From the NCBI RefSeq assembly GCF_001261715.1, contig NZ_CVRU01000178.1:1-47369 (forward strand): DNA of 47,369 nucleotides, read 5' to 3'. The position numbers and the translations under genes were made by a program. The stretch's first letter is position 1. Every line of letters starts with the position of its first letter. Shown one piece after another: positions 26,093-34,370 of the stretch. The stretch comes from Dysgonomonas sp. HGC4. GTDB lineage: Bacteria > Bacteroidota > Bacteroidia > Bacteroidales > Dysgonomonadaceae. The notes beneath the pieces are model-generated. The model was not told the origin of the DNA. It worked only from the letters and a program-made list of their open reading frames with translations, and ran no database searches.

Positions 26093-26181
26093 TTAACTTA
26101 AGTCTCTAATTATTAAGAAACAGAAAACATTAATCCCTTCTACTATTGTCGTTTAGTTGCGATATAATTCGCTCCAACTTT

Positions 26182-27444
26182 TTATCGCATTTTCAATGTA
26201 GCTAAAGTAATAGCTGCCAGTATAATTCCAATAATCCAAAAACGAACTACAATTTTAGATTCAGGTACCGGGTTAAATGGTTTTTGTATAAGTGCTTGTA
26301 TTCCCGAATTACCCGATTTTTGAAAGTGATGGTGTAAAGGTGTCATTTTGAAAACACGACGTCCTTCTCCATATTTCTTCTTCGTAAATTTGAAATAGAA
26401 TACCTGAATCATTACCGACAAGCTCTCCACAAAGAAAACTCCGCAAAGTATAGGTAATAATAGCTCCTTATGTATAATAACAGCAAATACACCTATAATA
26501 CCCCCCAAAGTTAAGCTACCTGTATCTCCCATAAATACCTGAGCAGGAAAGGAGTTATACCAAAGAAAACCAATGGTAGCACCTATAAAGGCGGAAGCAA
26601 ATACAACCAGTTCTTCACTACCGGGAATAAACATTATATTCAGATAGGAGGCAAACTCAACGTGCCCCGATACATAAGCTAAGATACCAAGCGTTACACC
26701 TATAATGGCCGAACTACCCGCCGCCAAACCATCGAGACCATCGGTTAGATTGGCTCCGTTTGACACTGCAGTAACAATGAATATTACGATGAATACAAAT
26801 AATATCCATGCAGCAGGAGTTGAATAATCGCCTAAGAAGGACACAAACGATTCATAATCCAAGTTATTATTTTTCAGAAAAGGAATAGTTGTCTGAGTTG
26901 ATTTCACACCCTCTACCGTATAAGTAACTCTTTCGATTACATTATCTTGATTACGAATTTCAGTATTTTCTCTAACTATTACTGTTGGGCTCAAATATAA
27001 AGTCAATCCAACGATTAAGCCAAGGCCTACTTGAGCAATAATCTTAAATTTGCCATGCAAACCCTCTTTATCCTTTTTAAAGACCTTTATATAATCGTCT
27101 AAAAAGCCTAACGATCCTAACCACAATGTTGTTATCAGCATCAATATAATATAGGTATTTTCGAGACGTGCCAATAATATGACAGGAACTATAATAGCAA
27201 TGATAATAATGATCCCTCCCATAGTAGGAGTACCTTTCTTACTAAGCTGTCCTTCGAGCCCCAAATTACGTACAGTTTCACCTATTTGCAGCATCTGCAA
27301 CTTATCGATAATCCGCCGACCTATAACCGTAGATATTATCAGAGAAAGTATAATAGTTATAACTGCTCTAAAAGATACATATTTAAACATCCCTGCACCG
27401 GGAAAGTCTAAGGAATCCAAATAGTTAAATAGATAGTATAGCAT
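26182..27444 (-). CDS. mraY: phospho-N-acetylmuramoyl-pentapeptide transferase
   Basis: MraY moves phospho-MurNAc-pentapeptide from UDP onto undecaprenyl phosphate, making lipid I. The polytopic protein carries the family motifs GTPTMGG (71-77), the acidic pair Asp116-Asp117 (FLDDYIK), [12 protein letters not shown] (232-243) and the HHHF cluster in [10 protein letters not shown]. At 420 residues it is about 60 longer than the E. coli enzyme. The extra length is mainly a hydrophilic insertion at about 152-210 between two membrane helices, predicted to face the periplasm, which I understand is usual for Bacteroidota MraY. It lies 56 bases after murE; there is no murF between them, unlike the gammaproteobacterial cluster. 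Confidence 0.96.
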   Translation of the reverse strand: MLYYLFNYLDSLDFPGAGMFKYVSFRAVITIILSLIISTVIGRRIIDKLQMLQIGETVRNLGLEGQLSKKGTPTMGGIIIIIAIIVPVILLARLENTYIILMLITTLWLGSLGFLDDYIKVFKKDKEGLHGKFKIIAQVGLGLIVGLTLYLSPTVIVRENTEIRNQDNVIERVTYTVEGVKSTQTTIPFLKNNNLDYESFVSFLGDYSTPAAWILFVFIVIFIVTAVSNGANLTDGLDGLAAGSSAIIGVTLGILAYVSGHVEFASYLNIMFIPGSEELVVFASAFIGATIGFLWYNSFPAQVFMGDTGSLTLGGIIGVFAVIIHKELLLPILCGVFFVESLSVMIQVFYFKFTKKKYGEGRRVFKMTPLHHHFQKSGNSGIQALIQKPFNPVPESKIVVRFWIIGIILAAITLATLKMR

Positions 27445-27500
27445 TATATAATTTAATTTTATCGCCTATATCAGGTAGTTTATAATTTCTTAATTTAGGA

Positions 27501-28961
27501 TTACAATCCAAGTATATTTTTGACAATTTCTTTATCATCAAAATGATGTTTCACGCCTTTTACATCTTGATAATCTTCGTGTCCTTTGCCTGCAATAAGT
27601 ATCACATCTCCGGGTTTTGCAAAAGTACAAGCTGTTTTTATTGCCTGTTCTCTATCTACAATACACAAAGCTTTTTTCATCTGTACAGGATCTAAACCTG
27701 CAACCATATCATCAACGATAGATTGAGGCTCTTCGAATCGGGGATTATCCGATGTTAGAATCACCTGATCGCTTAATGTTACCGCCTCACGAGCCATTAT
27801 AGGGCGTTTAGTTTTATCTCTATTGCCACCGCAACCTACTACGGTAATCACACGACCACCTCCTTCTAAGACATCATGAATAGCTCCAAGCACATTAACA
27901 AGTGCATCGGGTGTATGCGCATAATCTACAATTGCAGTAAAACCATCTTTGGAACGAATAGTTTCAAAACGGCCTGCAACCGATTTCAAAGTACTCAACA
28001 CTATCAAGATTTTCTCTAGATCTTCACCTAGCAATACGGATGCACCATATACTGCTAATAGGTTGTAGACATTGAATACTCCTACAAACTGAACCTCTAG
28101 TTCTCTACCGTTTATTTCGATAGCAGTACCATCGAAATGCTTTTCGATAACACGAGCTTTAAAATCGGCAAGAGTTCGCAGCGAATATGTATATTTCTTG
28201 GCTTTGGTATTTTGTAACATAACCAAACCATTCTTGTCATCTACATTTGTCAACGCAAAAGCGGTAGCTGGCAGATTATCAAAAAAAGCTTTTTTCGCTT
28301 TTAAATAATCCTGCATAGTACCGTGATAATCTAAATGATCTTGAGTCAAATTAGTGAATACACCTCCTTTAAACTCTAAGCCACTGATTCGTTTTTGGTG
28401 AATGGCGTGCGAACTAACTTCCATGAAAGCATATTCACAACCTGCTTCAACCATCTTAGCCAGAAATTCATTCAATGAAATAGGGTCTGGCGTGGTATGA
28501 GTTGCCGGAAACTGATCGTCGTTTACATAATTGCAAACCGTAGAAAGCAATCCTGCTCCATATCCTAATTTACGAAAAACATTATACAGAAGAGTTGCAG
28601 TAGTAGTTTTGCCATTTGTACCGGTAACACCAACCAGATTCAATTTCTGAGAAGGGTTGCCATACCATGCCGAAGCTATTTTTCCAATGGCATCTGCCGC
28701 ATCTTTTACCTTTATATAAGTAACAGATGAGTTAGATGTATCAGTATCTTCGTCATGAATAATAACTTTTGCTCCCAACTCTATTGCTTTCGCAATAAAA
28801 TCATGTCCATCCACTTGAACACCTTTCAGTGCTATAAACGCATAACCCGTGGTTACTTTGCGTGAATCGGAAGTAATACCTGTTACATTTACATCTTTAA
28901 TGCCTAGTATTTCTACTATATCTTCCGATTTTATGTTTGATATCAAAGCCTGCAATTCCAT
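27501..28961 (-). CDS. murE: UDP-N-acetylmuramoyl-L-alanyl-D-glutamate--2,6-diaminopimelate ligase
   Basis: MurE adds the third stem-peptide residue. The ATP loop is TGTNGKTTT (113-121), and the central substrate region contains [18 protein letters not shown] and [17 protein letters not shown]. The residue-selecting motif reads DNPR (405-408 in [10 protein letters not shown]). In characterised enzymes this motif recognises meso-diaminopimelate rather than lysine, so the cell wall is predicted to be of the mDAP type. The 486 residues match the family. It is 37 bases downstream of the PBP gene. No frameshifts or missing motifs were seen. Confidence 0.96.
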   Translation of the reverse strand: MELQALISNIKSEDIVEILGIKDVNVTGITSDSRKVTTGYAFIALKGVQVDGHDFIAKAIELGAKVIIHDEDTDTSNSSVTYIKVKDAADAIGKIASAWYGNPSQKLNLVGVTGTNGKTTTATLLYNVFRKLGYGAGLLSTVCNYVNDDQFPATHTTPDPISLNEFLAKMVEAGCEYAFMEVSSHAIHQKRISGLEFKGGVFTNLTQDHLDYHGTMQDYLKAKKAFFDNLPATAFALTNVDDKNGLVMLQNTKAKKYTYSLRTLADFKARVIEKHFDGTAIEINGRELEVQFVGVFNVYNLLAVYGASVLLGEDLEKILIVLSTLKSVAGRFETIRSKDGFTAIVDYAHTPDALVNVLGAIHDVLEGGGRVITVVGCGGNRDKTKRPIMAREAVTLSDQVILTSDNPRFEEPQSIVDDMVAGLDPVQMKKALCIVDREQAIKTACTFAKPGDVILIAGKGHEDYQDVKGVKHHFDDKEIVKNILGL

Positions 28962-28998
28962 ATCCTGTATTTTGTTAAGTCCTCAATTATTAATTGCT

Positions 28999-31206
28999 TT
29001 ATTTTAGCCCAAGTGTTACTTGCGAACCTTTAATTACTCTGCTTCCTGCCGGAACAGATTGAGATGTAACAGTTCCGTATCCTTGTAAGACCACCCTTAA
29101 ACCTGCTCTTTCAAGAAGAAACAAAGCATCTTTAGCACCCATTCCGCGAACATCGGGTACTAATCCGTTCTGAACTACATTTTTACTTAATTCTATCTTA
29201 TTTTGCAATGTACTAGCCATTACCCATTCAGCTTCACCAACAGGAAGCGTAAAAGGAATATTCAACTGAGTAAACACTGTTTGCATATCTTTTAAAGACC
29301 CATTTTTAACATAAGGCATCATCGTCATCACTGAATCGGGCTTACATTGATCTGGGGCAACAAAAACATTACGTGCATATACCTCCTCAGCTATACGCTT
29401 GAAAACTCCTCCCGGCATAAGCCCTCCCGAAGGAATACCTCTAGGACGTCTGATACCTACAAAGCAAGTATATAAAGGTTTATCTGCCGGAAAATATCCA
29501 CAAAACGACACAAAGTGTCCGTTAGCATAATTACCACCACTTGCAATTTGAGCTGTACCCGTTTTTCCTGCAATTTGAAACGATTTCGATGCAACAGCTT
29601 TACCCGTTCCTTCATTTACAACACCCACAAGCATTGCTTTTATCTCTTCTAAAGTTTTAGGAGAACACAGAGAGGGATTAATTACCTCTGTTTCGAACTT
29701 CTCCTGAACATCTCCATCCTTTATAAATGCCTTAGTGAGAAAAGGTTTTATCATTTTACCACCATTAGCAATACCATTATAAAACATGAGTATATAAATA
29801 GGTGGAATTTGAGTTTCGTATCCGAATGACATCCAAGGAAGCGTAGTTTTTGACCAATAACTCGATTTATCATTTGGATGACGAATAACAGCGGTACCTT
29901 CTTTTCCACTCAATGGTACATCCCATTCTATCTTTTTCGTAATTCCTAAATCATATAAACGTTGAACGTATTTCTCCGGATTATTTTCATACCCCTTCAA
30001 AATAGTTTTTGCAATAACAATATTAGATGATATATACATACCCTCTGCTACTGTCAAATCTCCTCTATCCTGACCCTTTTGCCAGTAGTGATCTCGTATC
30101 CAGCTTTTACCGTATTGATACAAACCGTTTCCCACATGAAATTTTTCATTGGGAGTAACAACTCCATCCTCTAAAGCAATCATTACAGAAAGCGTCTTAA
30201 AGGTTGACCCCGGTTCGTTCATATACGAAAACGCATTTGGATTACCCTCTGCATATACACCATCCGAAATCCGGTCAAGGTTAGAAATTGCTTTGATTTC
30301 ACCCGTTGCAACCTCCATTATAATAGCTGTACCCGATTCGGCATCCGTTTCTACCAATTTTGCATACAATGCACGTTCGGTTATATCCTGAATATCCACA
30401 TCAAGAGTTGTTTTTACATCCCAACCATCTTCGGCAGGAACTTCAACTATATCAATCCAACGTCCTTGTACTTTTTGACGGCTCTTCACACCGGGTTTAC
30501 CTCTCAATATAGAATCGTATTTCATTTCGATACCACTCGCCCCGCCTTTTGCCATATCTTTATAGATAGAACCAACGGTACGTCCGGCAAGTCTGCCAAA
30601 AGGTTTAGCACGCATTGTTCTCTCCTCTACAATCAAGCCCGTTTTGTTTGAGCGTTGATTCAAGAATGGATAAGTACGCAGTTCTTTTAATTCCAAGTAG
30701 TCTATATCTCGTTTTATGATTCGAACATAACGACTTTTCAACTTCACTTGCTTATCAGAACCACTTGCTTTGTTACGTTCTATTTCGGCTAACTCTCTAC
30801 GGCTTAATTCCCAGCCATTCAGAATAACATTTTTATATTGAGCAGCCGTTCTGTCAGGAAACTTTTTAGATAACCTAACCGACAAATCTCCTACATATTT
30901 CATTAAGGTATCTTTTCGTATACCTTCCGACATAAAATCCATATACACCCCATAAAGAGGTTCACTTGTTGCTAACAAACGACCGTCGGCAGCATAAATA
31001 TTACCTCTATTGGGCTTAATCTCTCTATCTTTTTTCACAGTCTCTTTGAGACCTAATGCGCGCCACTGTTCGCCTTCTACAAACATTATGCGAATGATAT
31101 AACCGAAGATTACAATAAAAACAGTCAAAAAAAGAATCACTATCAACCCATATCGATTGATTATCGCATTCTTCTTTTTTCTGATATTATTCGCATCTTT
31201 TGACAT
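28999..31206 (-). CDS. ftsI: penicillin-binding protein, FtsI-type transpeptidase with PASTA domain
   Basis: This is the class B PBP that cross-links septal peptidoglycan alongside FtsW. A single membrane helix (about 18-40) anchors it, followed by a pedestal domain (KPNRGNIYAADGRLLATSEP) and the transpeptidase domain. Active-site motifs are STFK with nucleophile Ser334, SSN (393-395) and KTG (548-550). A C-terminal PASTA domain (about 670-735: VPDVRGMGAKDALFLLERAG) is present. This makes the protein 735 residues and closer in layout to SpoVD/PBP2x types than to E. coli FtsI, which lacks PASTA. It is 27 bases downstream of the small FtsL-like gene. Confidence 0.94.
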   Translation of the reverse strand: MSKDANNIRKKKNAIINRYGLIVILFLTVFIVIFGYIIRIMFVEGEQWRALGLKETVKKDREIKPNRGNIYAADGRLLATSEPLYGVYMDFMSEGIRKDTLMKYVGDLSVRLSKKFPDRTAAQYKNVILNGWELSRRELAEIERNKASGSDKQVKLKSRYVRIIKRDIDYLELKELRTYPFLNQRSNKTGLIVEERTMRAKPFGRLAGRTVGSIYKDMAKGGASGIEMKYDSILRGKPGVKSRQKVQGRWIDIVEVPAEDGWDVKTTLDVDIQDITERALYAKLVETDAESGTAIIMEVATGEIKAISNLDRISDGVYAEGNPNAFSYMNEPGSTFKTLSVMIALEDGVVTPNEKFHVGNGLYQYGKSWIRDHYWQKGQDRGDLTVAEGMYISSNIVIAKTILKGYENNPEKYVQRLYDLGITKKIEWDVPLSGKEGTAVIRHPNDKSSYWSKTTLPWMSFGYETQIPPIYILMFYNGIANGGKMIKPFLTKAFIKDGDVQEKFETEVINPSLCSPKTLEEIKAMLVGVVNEGTGKAVASKSFQIAGKTGTAQIASGGNYANGHFVSFCGYFPADKPLYTCFVGIRRPRGIPSGGLMPGGVFKRIAEEVYARNVFVAPDQCKPDSVMTMMPYVKNGSLKDMQTVFTQLNIPFTLPVGEAEWVMASTLQNKIELSKNVVQNGLVPDVRGMGAKDALFLLERAGLRVVLQGYGTVTSQSVPAGSRVIKGSQVTLGLK

Positions 31207-31233
31207 GCTTATACTAATATATATGTGTTGTTT

Positions 31234-31572
31234 TTATTTCTGTTTACCTAATTTAAAAGCCGGAACGGAAGGTGTCATCAGCTTAAGATCATTCTGATCG
31301 ATAAGAGTTTGCACCTGAGTTTGTCTGCTTATACCCGTCAAATCCGAAGAGATAGTTAACGACTCGTATTTAACATCTTTCAGTTCTCTTTTTAAAGATT
31401 CTATCTCAGCCATTTTCGAGATACAACTGTAACGATTGCTGATATACAACACCATAATAATAAAAACGACAAGCATAAAGCGGGTATTCTTCAAGAAGAA
31501 ATCTTCAGTGAGAATAGTCCCACCTAATACGTGCATTATATTTTTCTTTATATCCTTGAGCTTCACACGCAT
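31234..31572 (-). CDS. ftsL: FtsL-like cell division protein
   Basis: A 112-residue bitopic protein: a short cytoplasmic part, one membrane helix (about residues 31-47), and a periplasmic stretch with a predicted coiled coil (IESLKRELKDVKYESLTIS, about 57-75). This architecture, and its position between rsmH and the FtsI-type PBP, match FtsL, which pairs with FtsB and FtsQ to activate FtsW/FtsI. FtsL sequences diverge very fast, so the name depends on topology and context. The start ATG at 31572 is supported by lack of overlap with rsmH; the 35-base gap contains a hairpin repeat copy. Confidence 0.8.
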   Translation of the reverse strand: MRVKLKDIKKNIMHVLGGTILTEDFFLKNTRFMLVVFIIMVLYISNRYSCISKMAEIESLKRELKDVKYESLTISSDLTGISRQTQVQTLIDQNDLKLMTPSVPAFKLGKQK

Positions 31573-31584
31573 GTTCTAATTTAT

Positions 31585-31597
31585 AGGTTTACAACCT
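31585..31597. repeat. intergenic hairpin repeat copy between rsmH and ftsL
   Basis: AGGTTTACAACCT pairs AGGTT with AACCT around TAC. The inner stem position differs from the consensus on both arms at once, keeping pairing. It fills the short rsmH-ftsL gap, followed on the plus strand by CGTTTCAATCTTATTT. Confidence 0.6.
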
Positions 31598-31607
31598 CGT
31601 TTCAATC

Positions 31608-32543
31608 TTATTTCTTTTCTGCAATTCTCAGCTTAGCACTTCTTGATCGGGGATTAGCATCCTGCTCTTCGGGAGATGGAGTTATAACTCTATTATTCAC
31701 CAATACAAAGGGAGTATTTACATTTCCGTAAAAATCTTTATCTACCTCTCCTTCGAAATTACCGGTCTTAAAGAAATTCTTAACCAACCTATCTTCTAAC
31801 GAATGATATGTGATAACCGACAAACGTCCGCCTGGAGTTAAAACGCTTAAAGCCTGAGTCAACATATCCTTTAAAGTCTGCATCTCCTGATTCACTTCAA
31901 TACGCAGAGCCTGAAAAGCCTGAGCCAATATCTTTTTCTCTTTAACCCCTTTTGCATACGGAGCCAATATCGCCAATAAATCTTTTACTTTTTCGAATGG
32001 CTTTTCTTTGCGTTGACGAGCTATTGCCGCAGCAATTTGTCTCGAAGGTTTCAATTCTCCATATAGATAGAGAACATTCGCAATATCTTCTTCCGCATAC
32101 TCATTCAATATCTTTGCAGCTGTAAGATTCGACTTCTGATTCATTCTCATATCAAGATCACCTTCTTCGAAACGAAAAGAGAAACCGCGCTCGCTATCGT
32201 CAAAGTGGTGAGAAGATACGCCCAAATCAGCAAGAACAGAATTTACCTCTGTTACATTATGATATTTTAGAAACGTTTTTAGAAAACAAAAATTACTGCG
32301 AATAAAAGTTTGTCTTTTATCATCAGTAATATTATGTATTGCATCTTCATCCTGATCGAAAACATATAAGTGACCATCGGAACCTAGTCGAGATAAAATT
32401 TCCCGAGAATGCCCTCCTCCACCAAATGTTACATCCACACAAATATCATTTGCCTGAATATTCATACCATCTACACTTTCTTTTAACAGAACAGGCACAT
32501 GATAACCATCAGCCGTTACAACCGTATTTTTATTTTTTGCCAT
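31608..32543 (-). CDS. rsmH: 16S rRNA (cytosine(1402)-N4)-methyltransferase RsmH
   Basis: RsmH (MraW) methylates N4 of C1402 in the 16S rRNA P-site region using SAM. The SAM-binding motif is VDVTFGGGGHSREIL near the N-terminus; further family blocks are LADLGVSSHHFDDSERGFSFR, GDLDMRMN, FQALRIEVNQE and SVITYHSLEDR. I place the start at ATG 32543, which directly follows the mraZ stop and has GGAG about 8 bases upstream. A GTG 15 bases further upstream (32558) is in frame but would overlap mraZ. With the ATG the protein has 311 residues. It is the second gene of the dcw cluster, translationally coupled to mraZ. Confidence 0.94.
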   Translation of the reverse strand: MAKNKNTVVTADGYHVPVLLKESVDGMNIQANDICVDVTFGGGGHSREILSRLGSDGHLYVFDQDEDAIHNITDDKRQTFIRSNFCFLKTFLKYHNVTEVNSVLADLGVSSHHFDDSERGFSFRFEEGDLDMRMNQKSNLTAAKILNEYAEEDIANVLYLYGELKPSRQIAAAIARQRKEKPFEKVKDLLAILAPYAKGVKEKKILAQAFQALRIEVNQEMQTLKDMLTQALSVLTPGGRLSVITYHSLEDRLVKNFFKTGNFEGEVDKDFYGNVNTPFVLVNNRVITPSPEEQDANPRSRSAKLRIAEKK

Positions 32544-32544
32544 A

Positions 32545-32994
32545 TCAATCTTCTCCACTCATTATACGTTGAATCTCAACTCCAAAATCTTCGGGAGCAA
32601 CCAGAGTTTCATTCAATTGATTTTTACCCCAAATTTCTATCGTATTGTCGACACCAAGGAATTGTATTTCAGAACCAACACCTATCATTTGCAAATAACG
32701 CTTCGGTATAAGAATACGACCACTGGCATCAATTTCTAAACGCTCGGCATCTACCACAAACTGACGAAACAGTTGCTGTTGGGCTTTATCCCAACGACTC
32801 AATCGCAAACGCAGCTTCTGAACCTCAGCATCCCAAACTTCCACTGGATACAAAACAAGACAATCTTGGAAAATATCTTTACGCAGAATAAGCACAGATT
32901 GGGCTTCTGCTTGCAAAACCTTCCGGAAATTCGCAGGCACAAACACACGCATTTTTGCGTCAATCTTTGCATCTATACTACCTAAAAACTGCAT
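32545..32994 (-). CDS. mraZ: transcriptional regulator MraZ
   Basis: MraZ is a DNA-binding protein with two SpoVT/AbrB-type swapped-hairpin domains and in studied bacteria controls its own dcw operon. Both repeats are visible: IDAKMRVFVPANFRK (about 11-25) and IDASGRILIPKRYLQ (about 88-102). The 149 residues match the family. It is the first gene of the cluster. The upstream region carries two tandem AAAGTGG units (33118-33134), the sort of site MraZ recognises, next to a -7-like element, so autoregulation is likely. The stop codon is one base before the rsmH ATG. Confidence 0.94.
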   Translation of the reverse strand: MQFLGSIDAKIDAKMRVFVPANFRKVLQAEAQSVLILRKDIFQDCLVLYPVEVWDAEVQKLRLRLSRWDKAQQQLFRQFVVDAERLEIDASGRILIPKRYLQMIGVGSEIQFLGVDNTIEIWGKNQLNETLVAPEDFGVEIQRIMSGED

Positions 32995-33100
32995 TCTATC
33001 CTAAGTTTAGACATTTCAATTTGTTAATATTCCAAACAGAAACGCTGTGATTACATTCTAAAACATTGCTTACACACCTTGTATTCTATACAATAGTGCG

Positions 33101-33108
33101 TAAAGGTA
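33101..33108 (-). promoter_or_regulatory. candidate -7 element of the dcw operon promoter
   Basis: The minus strand reads TACCTTTA, one mismatch from TAnnTTTG. No clear TTTG sits 19-21 bases upstream; that space is occupied by the MraZ box, which suggests direct interference with, or replacement of, -33 recognition. The leader to the mraZ ATG would be about 100 bases. Confidence 0.4.
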
Positions 33109-33117
33109 TAAAATTAT

Positions 33118-33134
33118 CCACTTTCCCCCACTTT
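33118..33134 (-). promoter_or_regulatory. MraZ box, two AAAGTGG units
   Basis: The plus strand reads CCACTTTCCCCCACTTT, that is, two AAAGTGG units on the coding strand separated by three G and spaced 10 bases centre to centre. Tandem AAAGTG(T/G)-N3 units are the reported MraZ sites of Mollicutes, and TGGG repeats those of E. coli. Location just upstream of mraZ makes this the probable operator of the dcw operon. Confidence 0.65.
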
Positions 33135-33326
33135 TAAACACAAAGTTTTAATAAAAAGTTTTCAACACACCCATTTCTATAAAAATCAACCCATTAGAGT
33201 TAACAAAAAACAGATAAAACAAATTACTTAAAACAATCTTAAAATATAAAAATGAGAATAAATAGGACTACTAAACCGTGACTTTGTATAAAAAAAATTA
33301 TCTTTACAGTTTTGGAAAATCAGAAC

Positions 33327-33355
33327 AAGGTCACAGACCTCTTTATTGCTTTAAG
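33327..33355 (+). repeat. intergenic hairpin repeat copy with tail upstream of glsA
   Basis: AAGGTCACAGACCT followed by CTTTATTGCTTTAAG is one of the clearest core-plus-tail copies, in the same direction as glsA. Confidence 0.75.
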
Positions 33356-33415
33356 AGTATTTAAAAACAGAGAAATAGAGTTAGTAAACCAATAATAAAC
33401 GGTAGGATTTCTACT

Positions 33416-34276
33416 GTGCCCGGAAAAGTAATGGATGAAGTAAAAGATAATGCTCCGAACTTAATTGATTTGGACAAGGTGTTTATAGATAAGGCTCCCA
33501 AGCTCTATGCCAAGACACCTACTTTTGCTCTAAACTACATAAAAAAGAAAATACACCTTGAAGAGCTAAACGAGATATTGACTATCTATGCAGATAAATA
33601 TGGGGTCGATTTTATGGATTCCGTTGTTCAGTATTTCGATTTACATTTAAATATCAAAGGCTTAGAAAATATACCGAATGACAATCGATATATTTTTGTT
33701 TCCAATCATCCTTTAGGTGGGCTCGATGGTATTTGCTTATCGTCTATCATCGGAAATAAATTCGATAAAAAGATAAAATATCTGGTTAACGATGTTTTGT
33801 ATTTTATAAAAAATCTGAGACCGATATTTATTCCGATCAATAAATACGGAGCGCAAGCCAAAGAAAAGGCTGCATTATTGAACGAAGCCTATGCTTCGGA
33901 CGATCAGATCATTACATTTCCGGCAGGATTATGTTCCCGCAAAATAAACGGGAGAATATATGATCTTAAATGGCAGAAGTCTTTTATACAGAAAGCCATA
34001 CAAACCAAGAGGGATGTTGTTCCTGTGTATTTTGAAGCGAAAAACTCAAATTTCTTTTATAGATTTGCAAATATTAGAAAGAAACTAGGGGTGAAATTTA
34101 ACATCGAAACATTTTTTCTACCCGATGAAATGTTCAAAAATAAGCATCAGACATTTTCTGTTACTTTTGGAGATCCCATACCGTGGGAATCTTTTGATGA
34201 AACAAAAACTCATCAACAATGGGCAGAAAAAGTAAAAGATATAACATACAGTCTAGCCTCAAGTAATAAGCAATAA
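33416..34276 (+). CDS. glsA: lyso-glycine lipid O-acyltransferase (PlsC-like)
   Basis: This 286-residue protein belongs to the PlsC/OlsA acyltransferase group. The catalytic block reads NHPLGGLDG (97-105), with His98 and Asp104 five residues apart rather than the four of classical PlsC. The phosphate/acyl-binding block is FPAGLCSR (168-175). The next gene is an OlsB-like N-acyltransferase. In Bacteroides thetaiotaomicron the equivalent neighbours GlsB and GlsA make N-acyl glycine and then its diacylated glycine lipid, so the same role is inferred here. The start used is GTG at 33416, with GGTAGGA upstream; an in-frame ATG at 33431 is an alternative. Substrate assignment rests on the gene pair, not on motifs alone. 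Confidence 0.8.
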   Translation: MPGKVMDEVKDNAPNLIDLDKVFIDKAPKLYAKTPTFALNYIKKKIHLEELNEILTIYADKYGVDFMDSVVQYFDLHLNIKGLENIPNDNRYIFVSNHPLGGLDGICLSSIIGNKFDKKIKYLVNDVLYFIKNLRPIFIPINKYGAQAKEKAALLNEAYASDDQIITFPAGLCSRKINGRIYDLKWQKSFIQKAIQTKRDVVPVYFEAKNSNFFYRFANIRKKLGVKFNIETFFLPDEMFKNKHQTFSVTFGDPIPWESFDETKTHQQWAEKVKDITYSLASSNKQ

Positions 34277-34287
34277 GGTCATACACC
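34275..34287 (+). repeat. degenerate intergenic hairpin repeat copy after glsA
   Basis: AAGGTCATACACC keeps the left arm and part of the right arm of the dispersed family and begins at the glsA stop codon. The tail is lost, so this may be a decayed copy. Confidence 0.35.
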
Positions 34288-34340
34288 ACGCTCCTACTCA
34301 GGTTAGAAGAATAACGAAAAATCGTTACAAATATAAAATA

Positions 34341-34366
34341 CAGAAATAAATATTTGACGTTACTTA
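34341..34366 (+). repeat. recurrent leader element, glsB copy
   Basis: CAGAAATAAATATTTGACG followed by TTACTTA lies four bases before the glsB ATG. It matches the elements preceding ftsW and ftsQ in the same sense relative to the gene. Confidence 0.45.
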
Positions 34367-34370
34367 AAAT

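Larger units (their letters stand above)
32995..33415. promoter_or_regulatory. divergent control region between mraZ and glsA
   Basis: This 421-base AT-rich gap has no gene. On the mraZ side it holds a -7-like element (33101-33108) and the MraZ box (33118-33134). On the glsA side it holds a full hairpin repeat with tail (33327-33355) and TATCTTTA (33299-33306), a poor -7 candidate. The direct repeat AAAGTTTT (33143-33150 and 33157-33164) lies between. The remainder shows nothing I can identify. Confidence 0.6.

Noticed and set aside
33299-33306. TATCTTTA as a glsA promoter -7 element
   Set aside because: The last base mismatches the consensus, and the nearest TTTG (33283-33286) is only 12 bases away, so the spacing does not fit.
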